The notes below the pieces were generated by a model. The model was not told the DNA's origin. It made no database searches and was given only the letters and a program-made list of their open reading frames with translations. From positions 497,566,109-497,630,108 of the forward strand of contig NC_064614.1 in assembly GCF_023898315.1 (NCBI RefSeq): a stretch of 64,000 nt of DNA. Direction: 5' to 3'. This document shows positions 45,229 to 56,400 of the stretch, piece by piece; the stretch's first letter is position 1; every line of letters starts with the position of its first letter. A program made the position numbers and the translations under genes. The DNA comes from Schistocerca nitens. Its lineage: Eukaryota > Arthropoda > Insecta > Orthoptera > Acrididae.

Positions 45229-47949
45229 TTTTTAAATTGTTGTAGTTGTGCTGGGAAAGTCCCTGAGCTTCAAGCGCTAATAGAAAGCACAGAAGCTGAA
45301 ATCGTTATAGGTACAGAAAGCTGGCTAAAGCCTGAAAGAAGTTCTGCCGAAATTTTTCCGAAGTCTCAGGCGGTGTTCAGGAAAGATAGATTAGGCAGAA
45401 TTGGTGGTGGAGTGTTTGTGTCTGTCAGTAGTGGTTTATCTTGTAGTGAAGTCAAAGTAGATATTCCATGCGAATTGGTATGGGTGGAGGTTATACTTAA
45501 CAGCCGAACAAAGTTAATAATTGGCTCCTTCTACCGACCCCCAGACTCCGATGATATAGTTGCTGAACAGTTCAGATGAAATTTGAGTCTCGTAACAAAT
45601 AAATACCCCACTCATACGGTTATAGTTGGTGGGGACTTCAACCTTCCCGTGATATGTTGGCAAAAATACTTGTTCAAAACCGGTGGTAGGCAGAAAACAT
45701 CTTCCGAGATTGTCCTAAATGCTTTCTCCGAAAATCATTTCGAGCAGTTAGTCCACGAACCCACGCAAATTTTAAATGGTTGCAAAAACACACTTGACCT
45801 CTTAGCCACAAACAATCCAAAGCTAATAGAGAGCATCATGACTGATACAGGAATTAGTGATCACAATGTCGTTGTAGCTAGGCTCAATACCATTTCTTCC
45901 AAATCCACCAGAAACAAACACAAAATAATTTTATTTAAAAAAGCGGATAAAGTGTCACAAGAAGCCTTCCTAAGAGACAATCTCCATTCCTTCCGAACTG
46001 ACTATGCAAATGTAGACGAGATGTGGCTCAAATTCAAAGATATAGTAGCAACAGCAATTGAGAGATTCATACCTCATAAATTGGCAAGAGATGGAACTGA
46101 TCCCCCATGGTACACAAAAAAGGTCCGAACGCTGTTGCAGAGGCAACGGAAAAAGCATGCGAAGTTCAGAAGAACACGAAATCCCGAAGATTGGCTAAAA
46201 TTTACAGTCGCGCGAAATTTCGCACGCACTTCAATGCGAAATGCCTTTAATAGGTTCCACAACGAAACATTGTCTCGAAATTTAGTAGAAAATCTGAAGA
46301 AATTCTGGTCGTATGTAAAGTACACAAGCGGCAAGACGCAGTCAATACCTTCGCTGCGCAGTGCCGATGGTACTGTTACCGACGACTGTGCCACTAAAGC
46401 GGAGTTATTGAATGCAGTTTTCCAAAATTCCTTCACCAGGGAAGACAAATGGAATATTCCAGAATTTGAAACACGAACAGCTGCTAGCATGAGTTTCTTA
46501 GAAGTAGATACCTTAGGGGTTGCGAAGCAACTCAAATCGCTGGATACGGGCAAGTCTTCAGGTCCAGATTGTATACCGATTAGGTTCCTTTCAGATTACG
46601 CTGATACAATAGCTCCCTACTTAGCAATCATATACAACCGCTCGCTCACCGATAGATCTGTACCTACAGATTGGAAAATTGCACAGGTCGCGCCAGTGTT
46701 TAAGAAGGGTAGTAGGAGTAATCCATCGAACTACAGACCTATATCATTGACGTCGGTTTGCAGTAGGGTTTTGGAGCATATAATGTATTCAAACATTATG
46801 AATCACCTTGAAGGGAACGATCTATTGATACGTAATCAGCATGGTTTCAGAAAACATCGTTCTTGTGCAACGCAGCTAGCTCTTTATTCGCACGAAGCAA
46901 TGGCCGCTATCGACGGGGGATCTCAAGTTGATTCCGTATTTCTAGATTTCCGGAAAGCTTTTGACACCGTTCCTCACAAGCGACTTCTAATCAAGCTGCG
47001 GGCCTATGGGGTATCGTCTCAGTTGTGCGACTGGATTCGTGATTTCCTGTCAGGAAGGTCGCAGTTCGTAGTAATAGACGGCAAATCATCGAGTAAAACT
47101 GAAGTGATATCCGGTGTTCCCCAGGGAAGCGTCCTGGGACCTCGGCTGTTCCTGATCTATATAAATGACCTGGGTGACAATCTGAGCAGTTCTCTTAGGT
47201 TGTTTGCAGATGATGCTATAATTTACCGTCTAGTAAGGTCATCCGAAGACCAGTATCAGTTGCAAAGCGATTTAGAAAAGATTGCTGTATGGTGTGGCAG
47301 GTGGCAGTTGACGCTAAATAACGAAAAGTGTGAGGTGATCCACATGAGTTCCAAAAGAAATCCGTTGGAATTTGATTACTCTATAAATAGTACAATTCTC
47401 AAGGCTGTCAATTCAACTAAGTACCTGGGTATTAAAATTACGAACAACTTCAGTTGGAAAGACCACATAGATAATACTGTGGGGAAGGCGATCCAAAGGT
47501 TGCGTTTCATTGGCAGGACACTTAGAAGATGCAACAAGTCCACTAAAGAGACAGCTTACACTACACTCGTTCGTCCTCTGTTAGAATATTGCCGTGCAGT
47601 GTGGGATCCTTACCAGGTGGGATTGACGGAGGACTTCGAAAGGATGCAGAAAAGGGCAGCTCGTTTTGTATTATCACGTAATAGGGGAGAGAATGTGGCA
47701 GATATGATATGCGAGTTGGGATGGAAGTCATTAAAGCAAAGACGTTTTTTGTCGCGGCGAGATCTATTTACGAAATTTCAGTCATCAACTTTCTCTTCCA
47801 AATGTGAAAATATTTTGTTGAGCCCAACCTACATAGGTAGGAATGATCATCAAAATAAAATAAGAGAAATCAGAGCTCGAACAGAAAGGTTTAGGTGTTC
47901 GTTTTTCCCGCGCGCTGTTCGGGAGTGGAATGGTAGAGAGATAGTATGA
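45228..47949 (+). pseudogene. CR1-like ORF2: endonuclease and reverse transcriptase, one stop codon
   Basis: Immediately overlaps the end of ORF1 in another frame. The APE endonuclease has EIVIGTESWLKPE, RIGGGVFVSV, LIIGSFYRPPDSD, VIVGGDFNLPVICW and ISDHNVV (SDH). A TGA at 45577-45579 falls between VAEQFR and NLSLV, with the same frame on both sides. RT has LKSLDTGKSSGPDCIPIRFL, YRPISLTSVCSRVLEHIMY, FLDFRKAFDTVPHKRLLIKL, SGVPQGSVLGPRLFLIYIND and LRLFADDAIIY (FADD intact). The C-terminus has KYLGIKITNNFSW, LRFIGRTLRRCNK, VRPLLEYCRAVWDPY and EIRARTERFRCSFFPRAVRE. Active proteins prime reverse transcription at nicked target DNA. Confidence 0.92.
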
Positions 47950-48024
47950 TCGCGGTATGATGAACCCTCTGCCAAGCACTTAAATGTGAATTGCAAAGTA
48001 ATCATGTAGATGTAGATGTAGACT

Positions 48025-48555
48025 GGCAATGGCAGGGAAAGTGTTTCTGAAGAAGAGAAATTTGTTAATATCTAGTATAGATTTAAGTGTCAGGAAGTCG
48101 TTTCTGAAAGTATTTGTATGGAATGTAGCCATGTATGGAAGTGAAATGTGGAAGATAAATAGTTTAGACAAGAAGAGAATAGAAGCTTTCGAAATGTGGT
48201 GCTACAGAAGAATGCTGAAGATTAGATGGGTAGATCACATAACTAATGAGGAGGTATTGAATAGAATTGGGGAGAAGAGAAATTTGTGGCACAACTTGAC
48301 TAGAAGAAGGGATCGGTTGGTAGGACATATTCTGAGGCATCAAGGGATCACCAATTTAGTATTGGAGGGCAGTGTGGAGGGTAAAAATCGTAGAGGGAGA
48401 CCAAGAGATGAATACACTAAACAGATTCAGAAGGATGTAGGTTGCAGTAGGTACTGGGAGATGAAGAAGCTCGCACAGGTTAGCGTAGCAGGGAGCGCTG
48501 CATCAAACCAGTCTCTGGACTGAAGACAACAACAACAACAACAACAACAACATTT
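48025..48555 (+). mobile_element. 5'-truncated RTE-type LINE tail
   Basis: Starts right after the CR1-like 3' end. The frame at 48029-48523 encodes the C-terminus: AGKVFLKKRNLLISSIDL, FVWNVAMYGSEMWKI, LDKKRIEAFEMWCYRRMLKI, WVDHITNEEVLNRI and LVGHILRHQGI. It is closed by CAGTCTCTGGACTGAAGAC and (AAC)n, the family's 3' end. The same tail appears reversed at 28170 and 49455. No catalytic domain is included. Confidence 0.85.
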
Positions 48556-49454
48556 CTAAGAATCTCTCAGTTAATAAAATGTGATGAATAATGATCACAT
48601 TTGACACCCCTACAGACAGAAAAGAGAGAGAGAGAGAATCAGCTGTTGCTGTTGAGCTTATATTTGTTGTCCTTATAATTGATAATAAGGACAAAGGGTA
48701 ATGTTCTCTGCATGGACTAGAGATGACTTGGATATCCAATAATTGTTTTTAAATGTTGCTATATGTTATGCAATTACGCAAGTCAAGTGTCACCACAGTC
48801 TGTAGAGTATATTTGTTTATACTGCTTATTAAGGTAGTCATGTTGCATGAGTTTTGTTCCTATTGATAGACTGAAATACCATGCTGTCATCAGATTCTCT
48901 GTATTGGAAAGTTTAAGAGAAGTTACTAAAGGTTTATAAGGAGTTTGGTCCTTCATTCACAAAATGTAATGTGACTGTACTTCTCTTCAACACAATCCAC
49001 ATTGAATAATGTCCCAAACAGGAAGTTTCCACAAAAAAAAAGTTCACTTCCCAGAATAATTGATCTGCCCATAGTAAAAGTGAGGCCTTTTGAACATAGT
49101 GTTGGAAGATCAACCTTATTCATCTGATTTGGTAACCTCTGACACTCATCTCTCCCACAAAATTTTTCTGTAAAACCCATAACCTTTCCTACTAATTAGT
49201 TGCTGCACTTTTATTTAATTTGTACAGTATTTTCTTAGTGGAAAATATGAAAAAGTAAATGTTTCATCTTTTGTATGAATTTAAGCAATGAATACAGGTC
49301 ATCCAGTAATATAACTATTCTTTCATCACTGATGTACGTAAAGAAGACATCAGTGTGTGAATCTCTGTTTTATTTTGCTGACTTTTGACAGTTGTGTTTA
49401 AGCAGGTGTGAAATCATAAATCTTCCTCTCATGTTTCCTCTGTCAAATCGTCTG
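48556..49454 (+). other. Unassigned intron sequence
   Basis: AT-rich. A short GA repeat (48623-48637) is present. No recognised gene or repeat. Confidence 0.35.
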
Positions 49455-49660
49455 AAAGTAATATTATTGTTATTGTTGTGGTCCTTATTCTGAAACCGAC
49501 TTCATGCAACTCACCATGCTAGTCTGTCTTGCGTAAGTCTCTTTATCTCTGCGTAACTACTGCAGCAGACATGAATTTCAACCTCTTTACTATAGTCAAA
49601 CCTTGGACTCTCTCTACAATTTTTAGCCCACACACTTCCCTCCATTACCAAATTAATTAT
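49455..49660 (-). mobile_element. Decayed RTE-type LINE 3' end
   Basis: In + orientation TATTGTTGTGGTCCTTATTC, CATGCAACTCACCATGCTAG, CTACTGCAGCAGAC and AATTTTTAGCCCACACAC parallel the reverse complement of the 48.3-48.55 kb tail (GTTGTCTTCAGTCC..., TTTACCCTCCACACTGCC). An old, 5'-truncated minus-strand copy. Confidence 0.65.
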
Positions 49661-49983
49661 TCATTATGATTTTAATGACACAAATTTTTGCCCACAGTTA
49701 CCATTGTTATCCATCAAAAGTGGTATTTCCTTTTTGAACACCATTTGATGCAATGTTTCCAGTGCCATCATTAATTAGTACAAGGTACAACTTTCTCACT
49801 GAGTTTGTAATACAGACTCTTCATGGTTCTTGTTTAATGAGGCATTTTTTCTGAAAACTTCATCTTTTGCTACAGGCCTACATTGTTGCCACTGTGGACT
49901 TTTTTTTTTCTTTATTACTTTTCTAGACTCTGTTGTATGTTGACTTCTGCATTGGTCTTTTTACTTAAAGAACTTAGGACCTT

Positions 49984-50237
49984 GGAAACTGGAAATGAGC
50001 ATTTGTCGTCATTGGCCGGGAGGCCCCTTGCAGGGCAGGTCCAGCCGCCTTTGTGCAGATCTTATTACATTCGACGCCACATTGGGCGACCTGTGCGCCG
50101 GATGGTGATGAAATGATGATGAAGACAACACAACACCCAGTCCCTGAGCGGAGAAAATCTCCGACCCAGCCACGAATCGAAACCGGGCCCGTAGGATGGC
50201 AATCTGTCACGCTGACCACTTAACTATCAGGGCAGAC
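49984..50237 (-). repeat. tRNA-derived SINE, second family, with perfect TSD
   Basis: Flanked by a perfect 12-bp duplication ACTTAGGACCTT (49972-49983 and 50238-50249). Same family as 32172-32421: it shares TGGCCGGGAGGCCCC (GG[CA]C AGGAGGCCCC in the other), TCGACGCCACATTGGGCGAC, GACAACACAACACCCAGTCC and GAGAAAATCT. The tRNA-like head lies at the right end (minus strand), with CACGAATCGAAACCGGGCCC carrying the B box in reverse. Confidence 0.9.
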
Positions 50238-50369
50238 ACTTAGGACCTTATGTCAGTCTTACCATTTAATATTCAGTCTATCATTGTAATATAGGTTATG
50301 GAAAGTTTTGGCAGAATGTAAATAATTTAGGAATAAAGGTAAGTGAACAGGAGAGAAGGGGAGCACCTC

Positions 50370-51060
50370 TCACATCACTCAGACTCATCCCAGATTAGAG
50401 CGACTGAACCATATCCTTTGCCAACACTTCGACTATCTATCATCATGCCCAGAAATTAAGGACTCATATGTACAAACCTCTCTGCCCCTCCTCAAATGAT
50501 ATTCTGATGCTCACTCAACCTACACAATATTCTGGTCCATCCTATGCCGATCCCATGCCACATGGTTCATATCACTGTTGAGACCAAGCTGCATGACCTG
50601 CCTGGTTCCCTCACCCAGCACATCCTACTCCAACCCATCACAGGCTTATCCTATTGTGTCAGAAGCAAGGCCAACTGTTAAAGAGGCCATGACATATATC
50701 AGCCCTGCTGCAACTTCTGAATAGCATTTTTGTGGGCATGGCCACCAACCAACTATCCACTCAAATAAATGGCCAATGCCAAACTGTGGCCAAGAGCAGA
50801 CAACATGCCCTTGAGCACAACATGCTTGATTTCAATGGCTGCTTCAAAACCTGTGTTATCTGTCTACTTCCCCTCAGCACTAACTTTTGTGAACTGAAAC
50901 TTCCTGGCAGATTACTTAGCTGGGATTTATCCGTACAACATATCCTTCATTCCCGTAATCTTCCTGGTCTCTGTCTCCACTGTGTGGTTGAGCATTTGAG
51001 GGGGAGGGGTGGGAGCTGTCACCCTTGCACGTGATGCAACACTTTTACAGTTCGGTGAGT
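50370..51060 (+). repeat. Probable decayed interspersed repeat
   Basis: A C-rich stretch with GCCACCAACCAACTATCCAC, TCAAATAAATGGCCAATGCC and GATTTCAATGGCTGCTTC. I recall similar sequence as a high-copy repeat in Schistocerca, but cannot prove it from one copy here. It contains an isolated AAACTTCCTGGCAGATTA like the ends of the 3082-3376 element. The 100-codon frame across it has no known domain. Confidence 0.35.
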
Positions 51061-51167
51061 TGTTACCTTTACTCCTCAATTATTTACTATATGTGATGTG
51101 ACATATATTTACTCAAGAGGATAGCAGACTGTAACTCACTACACTATCTTTTGTCTGTCTGTTCTTA

Positions 51168-52117
51168 CAAGGGAACCTCCCCATCGCACCCCCCTCAGAT
51201 TTAGTTATAAGTTGGCACAGTGGATAGGCCTTGAAAAACTGAACACAGATCAATCGAGAAAACAGGAAGAAGTTATGTGGAAGTATGAAAAAAATAAGCA
51301 AAATATACAAACTGAGTAGTCCATGCTAAGGTAGGCAACATCTTGGAAAATATGCGCTCATGAGTGCCGTGGTCCCGTGGTTAGCGTGAGCAACTGCAGT
51401 AGGAGAGGTCCTTGGATCTAGTCTTCGCTCGAGTGAAAATTTTAATTTTTTATTTTCAGACAATTATTATCTGTCTGTTCGTTCATTGACGTCTCTGTTC
51501 ACTGTAATAAGTTCAGTGTCTGTGTTTTGCGACCGCACCGCTAAACCGTGCGATTAGTAGACGAAAGGACGTGCCTATCCAATGGGAACCGAAAAAGTTT
51601 GATCGCAAGGTCATAGGTCAACCGATTCCTCCACAGGAAAACATGTCTGATATATTCTATACGACACTGGTGACGGCATATGTTGTCGACCGCCTAACTT
51701 GTACACTTGGCGAATGGGTAAAAAGATTCTTCTACCTTGCCCGATTTAGGTTTTCTTGTGGATGTGATAATCACTCCCAAAAAAGTGATCGCATCGGACG
51801 GACGGACAGACAGATAATAATTGTCTGAAAATAAAAAATTAAAATTTTCACTCGAGGGAAGATTTGAACCAAGAACCTCTCGTACTGCAGCTGCTCACGC
51901 TAACCACGGGACCACAGCGCTCGTGAGCTCAGGCTGTCCTTGATGTTGCATATCATATGCATAGACTATTCAGTTTGTATATTTTGCTTATTTTTTTCAT
52001 ACTTCCACACAACTTCTTCCTGTTTTCTCGATTGATCTGTGTTCAGTTTTTCAAGGCCTACCCACTGTGCCAACTTATAACTAAATCTGAGGGGGGTGCG
52101 ATGGGGAGGTTCCCTTG
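51168..52117. mobile_element. DNA element with ~310-bp TIRs containing tRNA-like sequences
   Basis: 950 bp between TTA duplications (51165-51167 and 52118-52120). The left TIR (51168-51480) starts CAAGGGAACCTCCCCATCGC; the right (51806-52117) is its complement with modest divergence. Each TIR has a tRNA-like unit, GTGGTCCCGTGGTTAGCGTG (A box) and, in the right copy read in reverse, GGTTCAAATCTTCCCTCGAG (B box). The 51481-51805 interior has no transposase. A 3-bp TTA duplication suggests PIF/Harbinger-like mobilisation. It ends 61 bp upstream of WDR74 exon 4. Confidence 0.87.
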
Positions 52118-52178
52118 TTAGTAGATTCACCTTTTGCAATCCTAACAATTACAGTGTAATATACTTATTGCTTTTTAG

Positions 52179-52283
52179 GTAAGAAAGAATGAGCTTGAGC
52201 TGCAAGTTCCAATTTGGCCATCTGATCTCGTTTTTCTACCAGATGGTGACCGCAGTGTGGCTGTTTGTACAAAATATGGACAG
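52179..52283 (+). CDS. WDR74: WDR74 homologue, coding exon 4
   Basis: 105-bp, 35-codon exon, phase 0 at both ends, from acceptor CTTTTTAG|GTAAGA to donor GGACAG|GTAAAC. It encodes VRKNELELQVPIWPSDLVFL and PDGDRSVAVCTKYGQ. Vertebrate WDR74 has 'KNVrnd.ldLrvPiWdqDiqFLp' and 'l.tcT.yhQvRvYD' at the same place, so both ends of the exon fit exon 3 (FISKN) and exon 5 (VRLYD). Although it lies 36 kb from exon 3, the ordered match makes assignment to the same gene strong. It forms the blade with the PxW...FLP signature. Confidence 0.92.
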
Positions 52284-52378
52284 GTAAACAATTAAGCTAT
52301 GGTTATACTTCTTTAAAAACTGCAATTCTGTTTGCGTTGCACTTCATCAAATTCACTATTACTATGTATGATTTGCAG

Positions 52379-52518
52379 GTACGTCTTTATGACACAAAAG
52401 GGCCAGCAAAACGACCAGTACTCAGTGTTGATATTCCACTGGGAAGTCTTCCCTCTAAGTCATCTGTTGGGAGAGAAATGTGCAGCCTTACATGCATGTC
52501 ATCTACCATGAAGGACAG
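52379..52518 (+). CDS. WDR74: WDR74 homologue, coding exon 5
   Basis: 140-bp exon after a 95-bp intron, from TTTGCAG|GTACGT to GGACAG|GTAGGA, entering at phase 0 and leaving at phase 2. It encodes VRLYDTKGPAKRPVLSVDIP, then LGSLPSKSSVGREMCSLTCM and SSTMKDR. This is the 'vRvYDp..q.RPvl......pl.am.l' blade of WDR74. The next blade ('vivGnt.G.laeiDLR') should begin in a further exon, but none is seen between 52519 and 64000. About 252 residues are therefore covered of a family length near 380. Confidence 0.9.
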
Positions 52519-52860
52519 GTAGGAAGAATAACGACTAAATATATGTCACTTTACTACATACTAATCTTTAGGTTACTGTTAATTGGTGTCTCTATCATTT
52601 TTAACTCTACATCGTATTGGAATAGAACATGTGCTAAGAACAAAAAAAATCAAAACAGTTAATGAAAAGAGTGATGTCATAAGTCCTAATTTAAACCACG
52701 ATTTCCCTAAAGTCAGCAATACTAATCAGTACTCAATATATATTATAAAAATAAGTGTACAGTTTGTGTGCTGCGAAAACTCAGAAACTAGTCCTGGTAC
52801 GATCAGGGGAGTTATATGGTGTGGTAGCCCTCTATCCTCCATCTATTTTTATCTGAAGGT
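52519..52860 (+). other. Start of WDR74 intron 5, unassigned
   Basis: Intron sequence between exon 5 and the Helitron 5' region. The exact Helitron start (TC after A) could not be placed in it. No coding signal. Confidence 0.4.
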
Positions 52861-52900
52861 CTTGCTTTTGAAGATATAAGGGCTGGGGAGTTTCACCCTG

Positions 52901-53130
52901 TAGAAATTTCTAGAACATTCTAGATCATTCGACAGCATTCCACAACATTCCAGAATGTTCCAAAATGATCTGGAATGTTTAGGAATACTCTGGAACATTT
53001 GGGAAGATTCCAGAATGTTCGGGATCATCCCAGATCATTGTGGAACATTCCAGAACACTCTCAAATGTTTTGGAATGGTGTGAAACAGTGTGGACCATTC
53101 AAAGCCATTTTGGTATGTTCTGGAATTCGC
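52901..53130 (+). promoter_or_regulatory. Array of 23 heat-shock-element dyads, 10-bp period
   Basis: Every 10 bp the pattern nnGAAnnTTC recurs, from TAGAAATTTC (52901) and TAGAACATTC (52911), through CAGAATGTTC (52951 and 53011) and TGGAACATTC (53041), to TGGAATTCGC (53121). By my count GAA is exact in 12 and TTC in 11 of 23 units, and most others are one base off. Alternating GAA/TTC at 5-bp spacing is the binding site of heat shock factor trimers; the stretch 52903-52930 alone has five exact pentamers of six. It ends 31 bp before the TATA box. Confidence 0.88.
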
Positions 53131-53161
53131 CGCTGGTGGTGCTACCACCCATTGGTAGTGG

Positions 53162-53199
53162 TATATAGAGCAAGACCCATCATGGGTTCAACATCAGTT
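53162..53199 (+). promoter_or_regulatory. Core promoter: TATA box and initiator-like site
   Basis: TATATAG at 53162-53168 is followed by CATCAGTTTC, whose TCAGTT (53194-53199) matches the arthropod initiator TCAGTY. The A of TCA lies about 34 bp after the first T of the TATA box, the spacing of arthropod TATA promoters. The following leader (53200-53423) is A-rich, unstructured-looking and free of long frames, reminiscent of insect heat-shock gene leaders. Activity is inferred, not shown. Confidence 0.6.
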
Positions 53200-53423
53200 T
53201 CTTATCAATGACGAAGGAAGGAATCAAAAAAGTAGTGCAGTGAGTGAATAAAAACAAACAACGAAGTGTGAGTAGTCAAAGTGGCACAGTTACTGAATAT
53301 AAATCGAAAATGAAGTGTGAAAAATGTATAAAGTGTACTTATTAATAAAAAGTTGATTTGATTTATATTTTAGACAATACACAAATGTAAAAGAGGAGGA
53401 GATCTTGCTAGTTCTGAAGCAAA

Positions 53424-56400
53424 ATGGCAGTAATTAAAAGAACAGAGAAAAATGAGACAGATGAAGAGTGTGAAGCACATTTACCAAAAAAATGAAACGG
53501 ATGCTCATTTACATTCTCAACAAGCGACAATGACCACCATGAGAAGCAGAGAAACTAAAGAACGACAAAATGAATGGTTTGAAAAACCAAGAATTGTGAC
53601 ACAATCTTACAATAAACAATAGCGAACTCAAGCCAGCCATGAAAATATCACCCTACAAGAAATGCAGACGAGGACAAGCAAACAGTACAACCTAACAAAT
53701 GAAGCATTCCACTACAGCCCGACAAAAGAATGTAACACACACAAACACATCGTAATCGGAAAAACGGATGACATCTGCCAGTTTTGCAATGCGAAAAAAA
53801 ATCAATAGAGAAACACAATGACTCTGTTGCATGAAAGGAAAAATTCGATTACCACCACTAAAAGCACCTTCACAGGAAGTTTTACATTACATGACCAGGG
53901 AAACTGCAGAATCAAAACACTAGCTTCAGAATATAAAAGCTTACAACATCTGCTTCCAAATGACTTCTTTTGGTGTCACTTCGATCAACATTAATAAATA
54001 TGATTTTTTTGATTTTTTAATTTTTTAATTTTTTAATTTTTTTTTTTTCCTGTCCAATGACAAATCTATCACAACATGATATCATTACTACCACTATCCT
54101 ATCCAACAAAGACCATAAATTTCTGCAAGCATATTTCATCAGAAATGAAGAAACAGCAGTTGATCAACGATGCACAAATATGAGTGGACTGATAAGAGTA
54201 GTAAACCAAGATCTACAGAGGATCTTACACAGATACAATAAACTGATTCACATTTTCAAAACAGCACTAGCCCGATTTCTGATGACTATAAAGTTATAAG
54301 TTGAGCCAACAAAAGACCACTCAGAGAACATGAACATTGATTTAATGCTCCTCAGATAGACGAAGTCACCACCATAATTGTGGACAATGAAAACACAAGC
54401 CATGACATAATTGTACAGTGAAGAAGAGATGCGGTTTGTATGGTGCCCTCCAATATCCATTAGTATTTCTGCATGGAGAGGATGGATGTCATTGTAATGT
54501 GAAATAAATCCAACCTGTAACAGGTGTAGAAACAAACAAAAAAGTCACTTCCAAGGAGTTCTATGCTTACTGCTTAATGATCAGAGGCAATGAAACATAC
54601 AATCACATTCTCAACACTTGCCATTTATTCCAATAATTCCTCGAAGATATGTATGCAAAAATAGAAGTTGAATGGATACTTTAGACAAGACTGGACCACA
54701 AGAAACTACACATGGAAGAATACATCTACCTTCGAGGTGCAATCATAAGTGACAGAAACATTGATGACATTGGAACAATGGTAATCTTACTCTCATCATA
54801 CATCAGAAGTCCAAGACATGCACAAATACATTTAATATGCCATGACATACATAAGAAAATATGGACGACATGACTTCTTGATAACATTTACATGCAACTC
54901 TTTGTGGGCAGAAATCAAAGTGCATCTAAGATACAGACAAGCCCCTATGCATTGACACGGCATAATATCCCAAGTTTTCCGACAAAAACAAATAAGATTT
55001 ATTGATGTCACCACGAAATATTACAGCTTTGGAGCTGTTAGATGCTGGATGTAAACAATCAGATGGCACAAACGAGGACTGTCTCACTCATCTCGTATGG
55101 CTGCATCACAGGATTCATCCCACAGATATCTACAAAATAATCCAAGCTGAATTTCCCAGTTCACGAGAAGATCCAGAACTATATGACAAAGTAGTAAATA
55201 ACATAATTCATGGACCATGCAGGCCATTAAAACCCCATCTCACAATGTATGAGTGATGTCAAATGTACAAAAAAATGTGCCACACCACTCCTGGATGAGA
55301 AAAAAATCGGAGTTAATGGCTATGCCAAATACAGAAGATAATTACCTGAAAACAGTGGCTTCACAGCAAAAATATGAGTACAAGGCAGCGATGAACTGGA
55401 AATAGCTATCGTTGGGTCGTACCACTTAACACAGCACTTTCCAAAACATTCCAAACACAGATAAACATAGAATCTGCAGTTCAGTGGAATCCATCAAATA
55501 TTTCTGTATATGAACAAAGGCAGTGACATAGCAGTGTTTCAAATAGCCAAAGACAGTGAACAACAAAATAGAAATGATGAGATCCTCTTGTACCAAATAG
55601 GAAGATACATCGCCAGTAATGAAGCAGCTTGGTCGATTTTCGGTTTTCTCGTATATGAATGTGAACCAGCTGTGCAACGTCGAGCAGTACATTTGGACAA
55701 TGGACAGAGAATTTACTTCATAAAAGACATTGCCAGAAAAATTACAATTGAACAACCCCAAAACACAACATTAAAAGCTTTTTACCAATGTGCCAAATGG
55801 ATCCATTCGCGAAAACATTATAGTAATGTCAACATCCCTACTATCATACATGGAATGCGACAAGAAGAATCTTTCAACAACAAAAACAAGGAATTTCAGT
55901 AGAAGATCATCCAGTAATATTGATAGCCAGCATACATAAGCCAAGTATACACTGTACATCTGAACAACGCAAAATTTTTTACCTCCAGACATTGCCACAT
56001 GAAATACAGGAACCAACAAGTTTCACAGATCTCAAGACTGTTGATGGTTACCTAAGCCAGACATACAGAGAAGCATGCCAACACTTAGGACTACCGGAAA
56101 ACAACCACCACTGGGTATTAACACTACAGGAAGCCTCACTTATAGCCTCAGCAGAACAAACGAGACACTTACTCACAATAATTCGAACTACATGTAACCC
56201 ATCAAATCCAAAACATCTGTGGGACTCCTTCAAAGAGAATATGATGATGCCATACTGTACCAAATCCAACAAGCTCATGCTGAACTGGCCATCGAACTCA
56301 GTGGCGGCATCTTCAATGAAACACTCATTTGTCTAGAAGATAAATGTTTTATAACTAAGCAACCAGAACGTAGTACAACTTTTGGGATGCAAGCACCACA

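Larger units (their letters stand above)
43935..48024 (+). mobile_element. CR1-like LINE copy B, near complete
   Basis: About 4.1 kb with a 5' UTR, ORF1 (44164-45228), ORF2 (45228-47949) and a short 3' UTR ending GTAGATGTAGATGTAGAC, a microsatellite-like 3' terminus instead of poly(A). Only one nonsense codon was noticed in each ORF, which is much less decay than the other TEs here, so this is probably the youngest long insertion. A 3' piece of an RTE-type LINE follows at once. Confidence 0.9.
16180..52178 (+). other. WDR74 intron 3 (36.0 kb, transposon-filled)
   Basis: Delimited by donor T|GTAAGTATTC and acceptor GCTTTTTAG|GTAAGA. All coding potential I could identify between is transposon-derived: two Tc1-like elements, a gypsy element, at least six LINE copies and several SINEs. 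Very large introns built of nested repeats are typical of locust-like genomes. No nested host gene was recognised. Confidence 0.85.

Noticed and set aside
51366-51440. Candidate tRNA in the left TIR
   Set aside because: The B box is degenerate, and the matching unit in the right TIR shows it belongs to the transposon.
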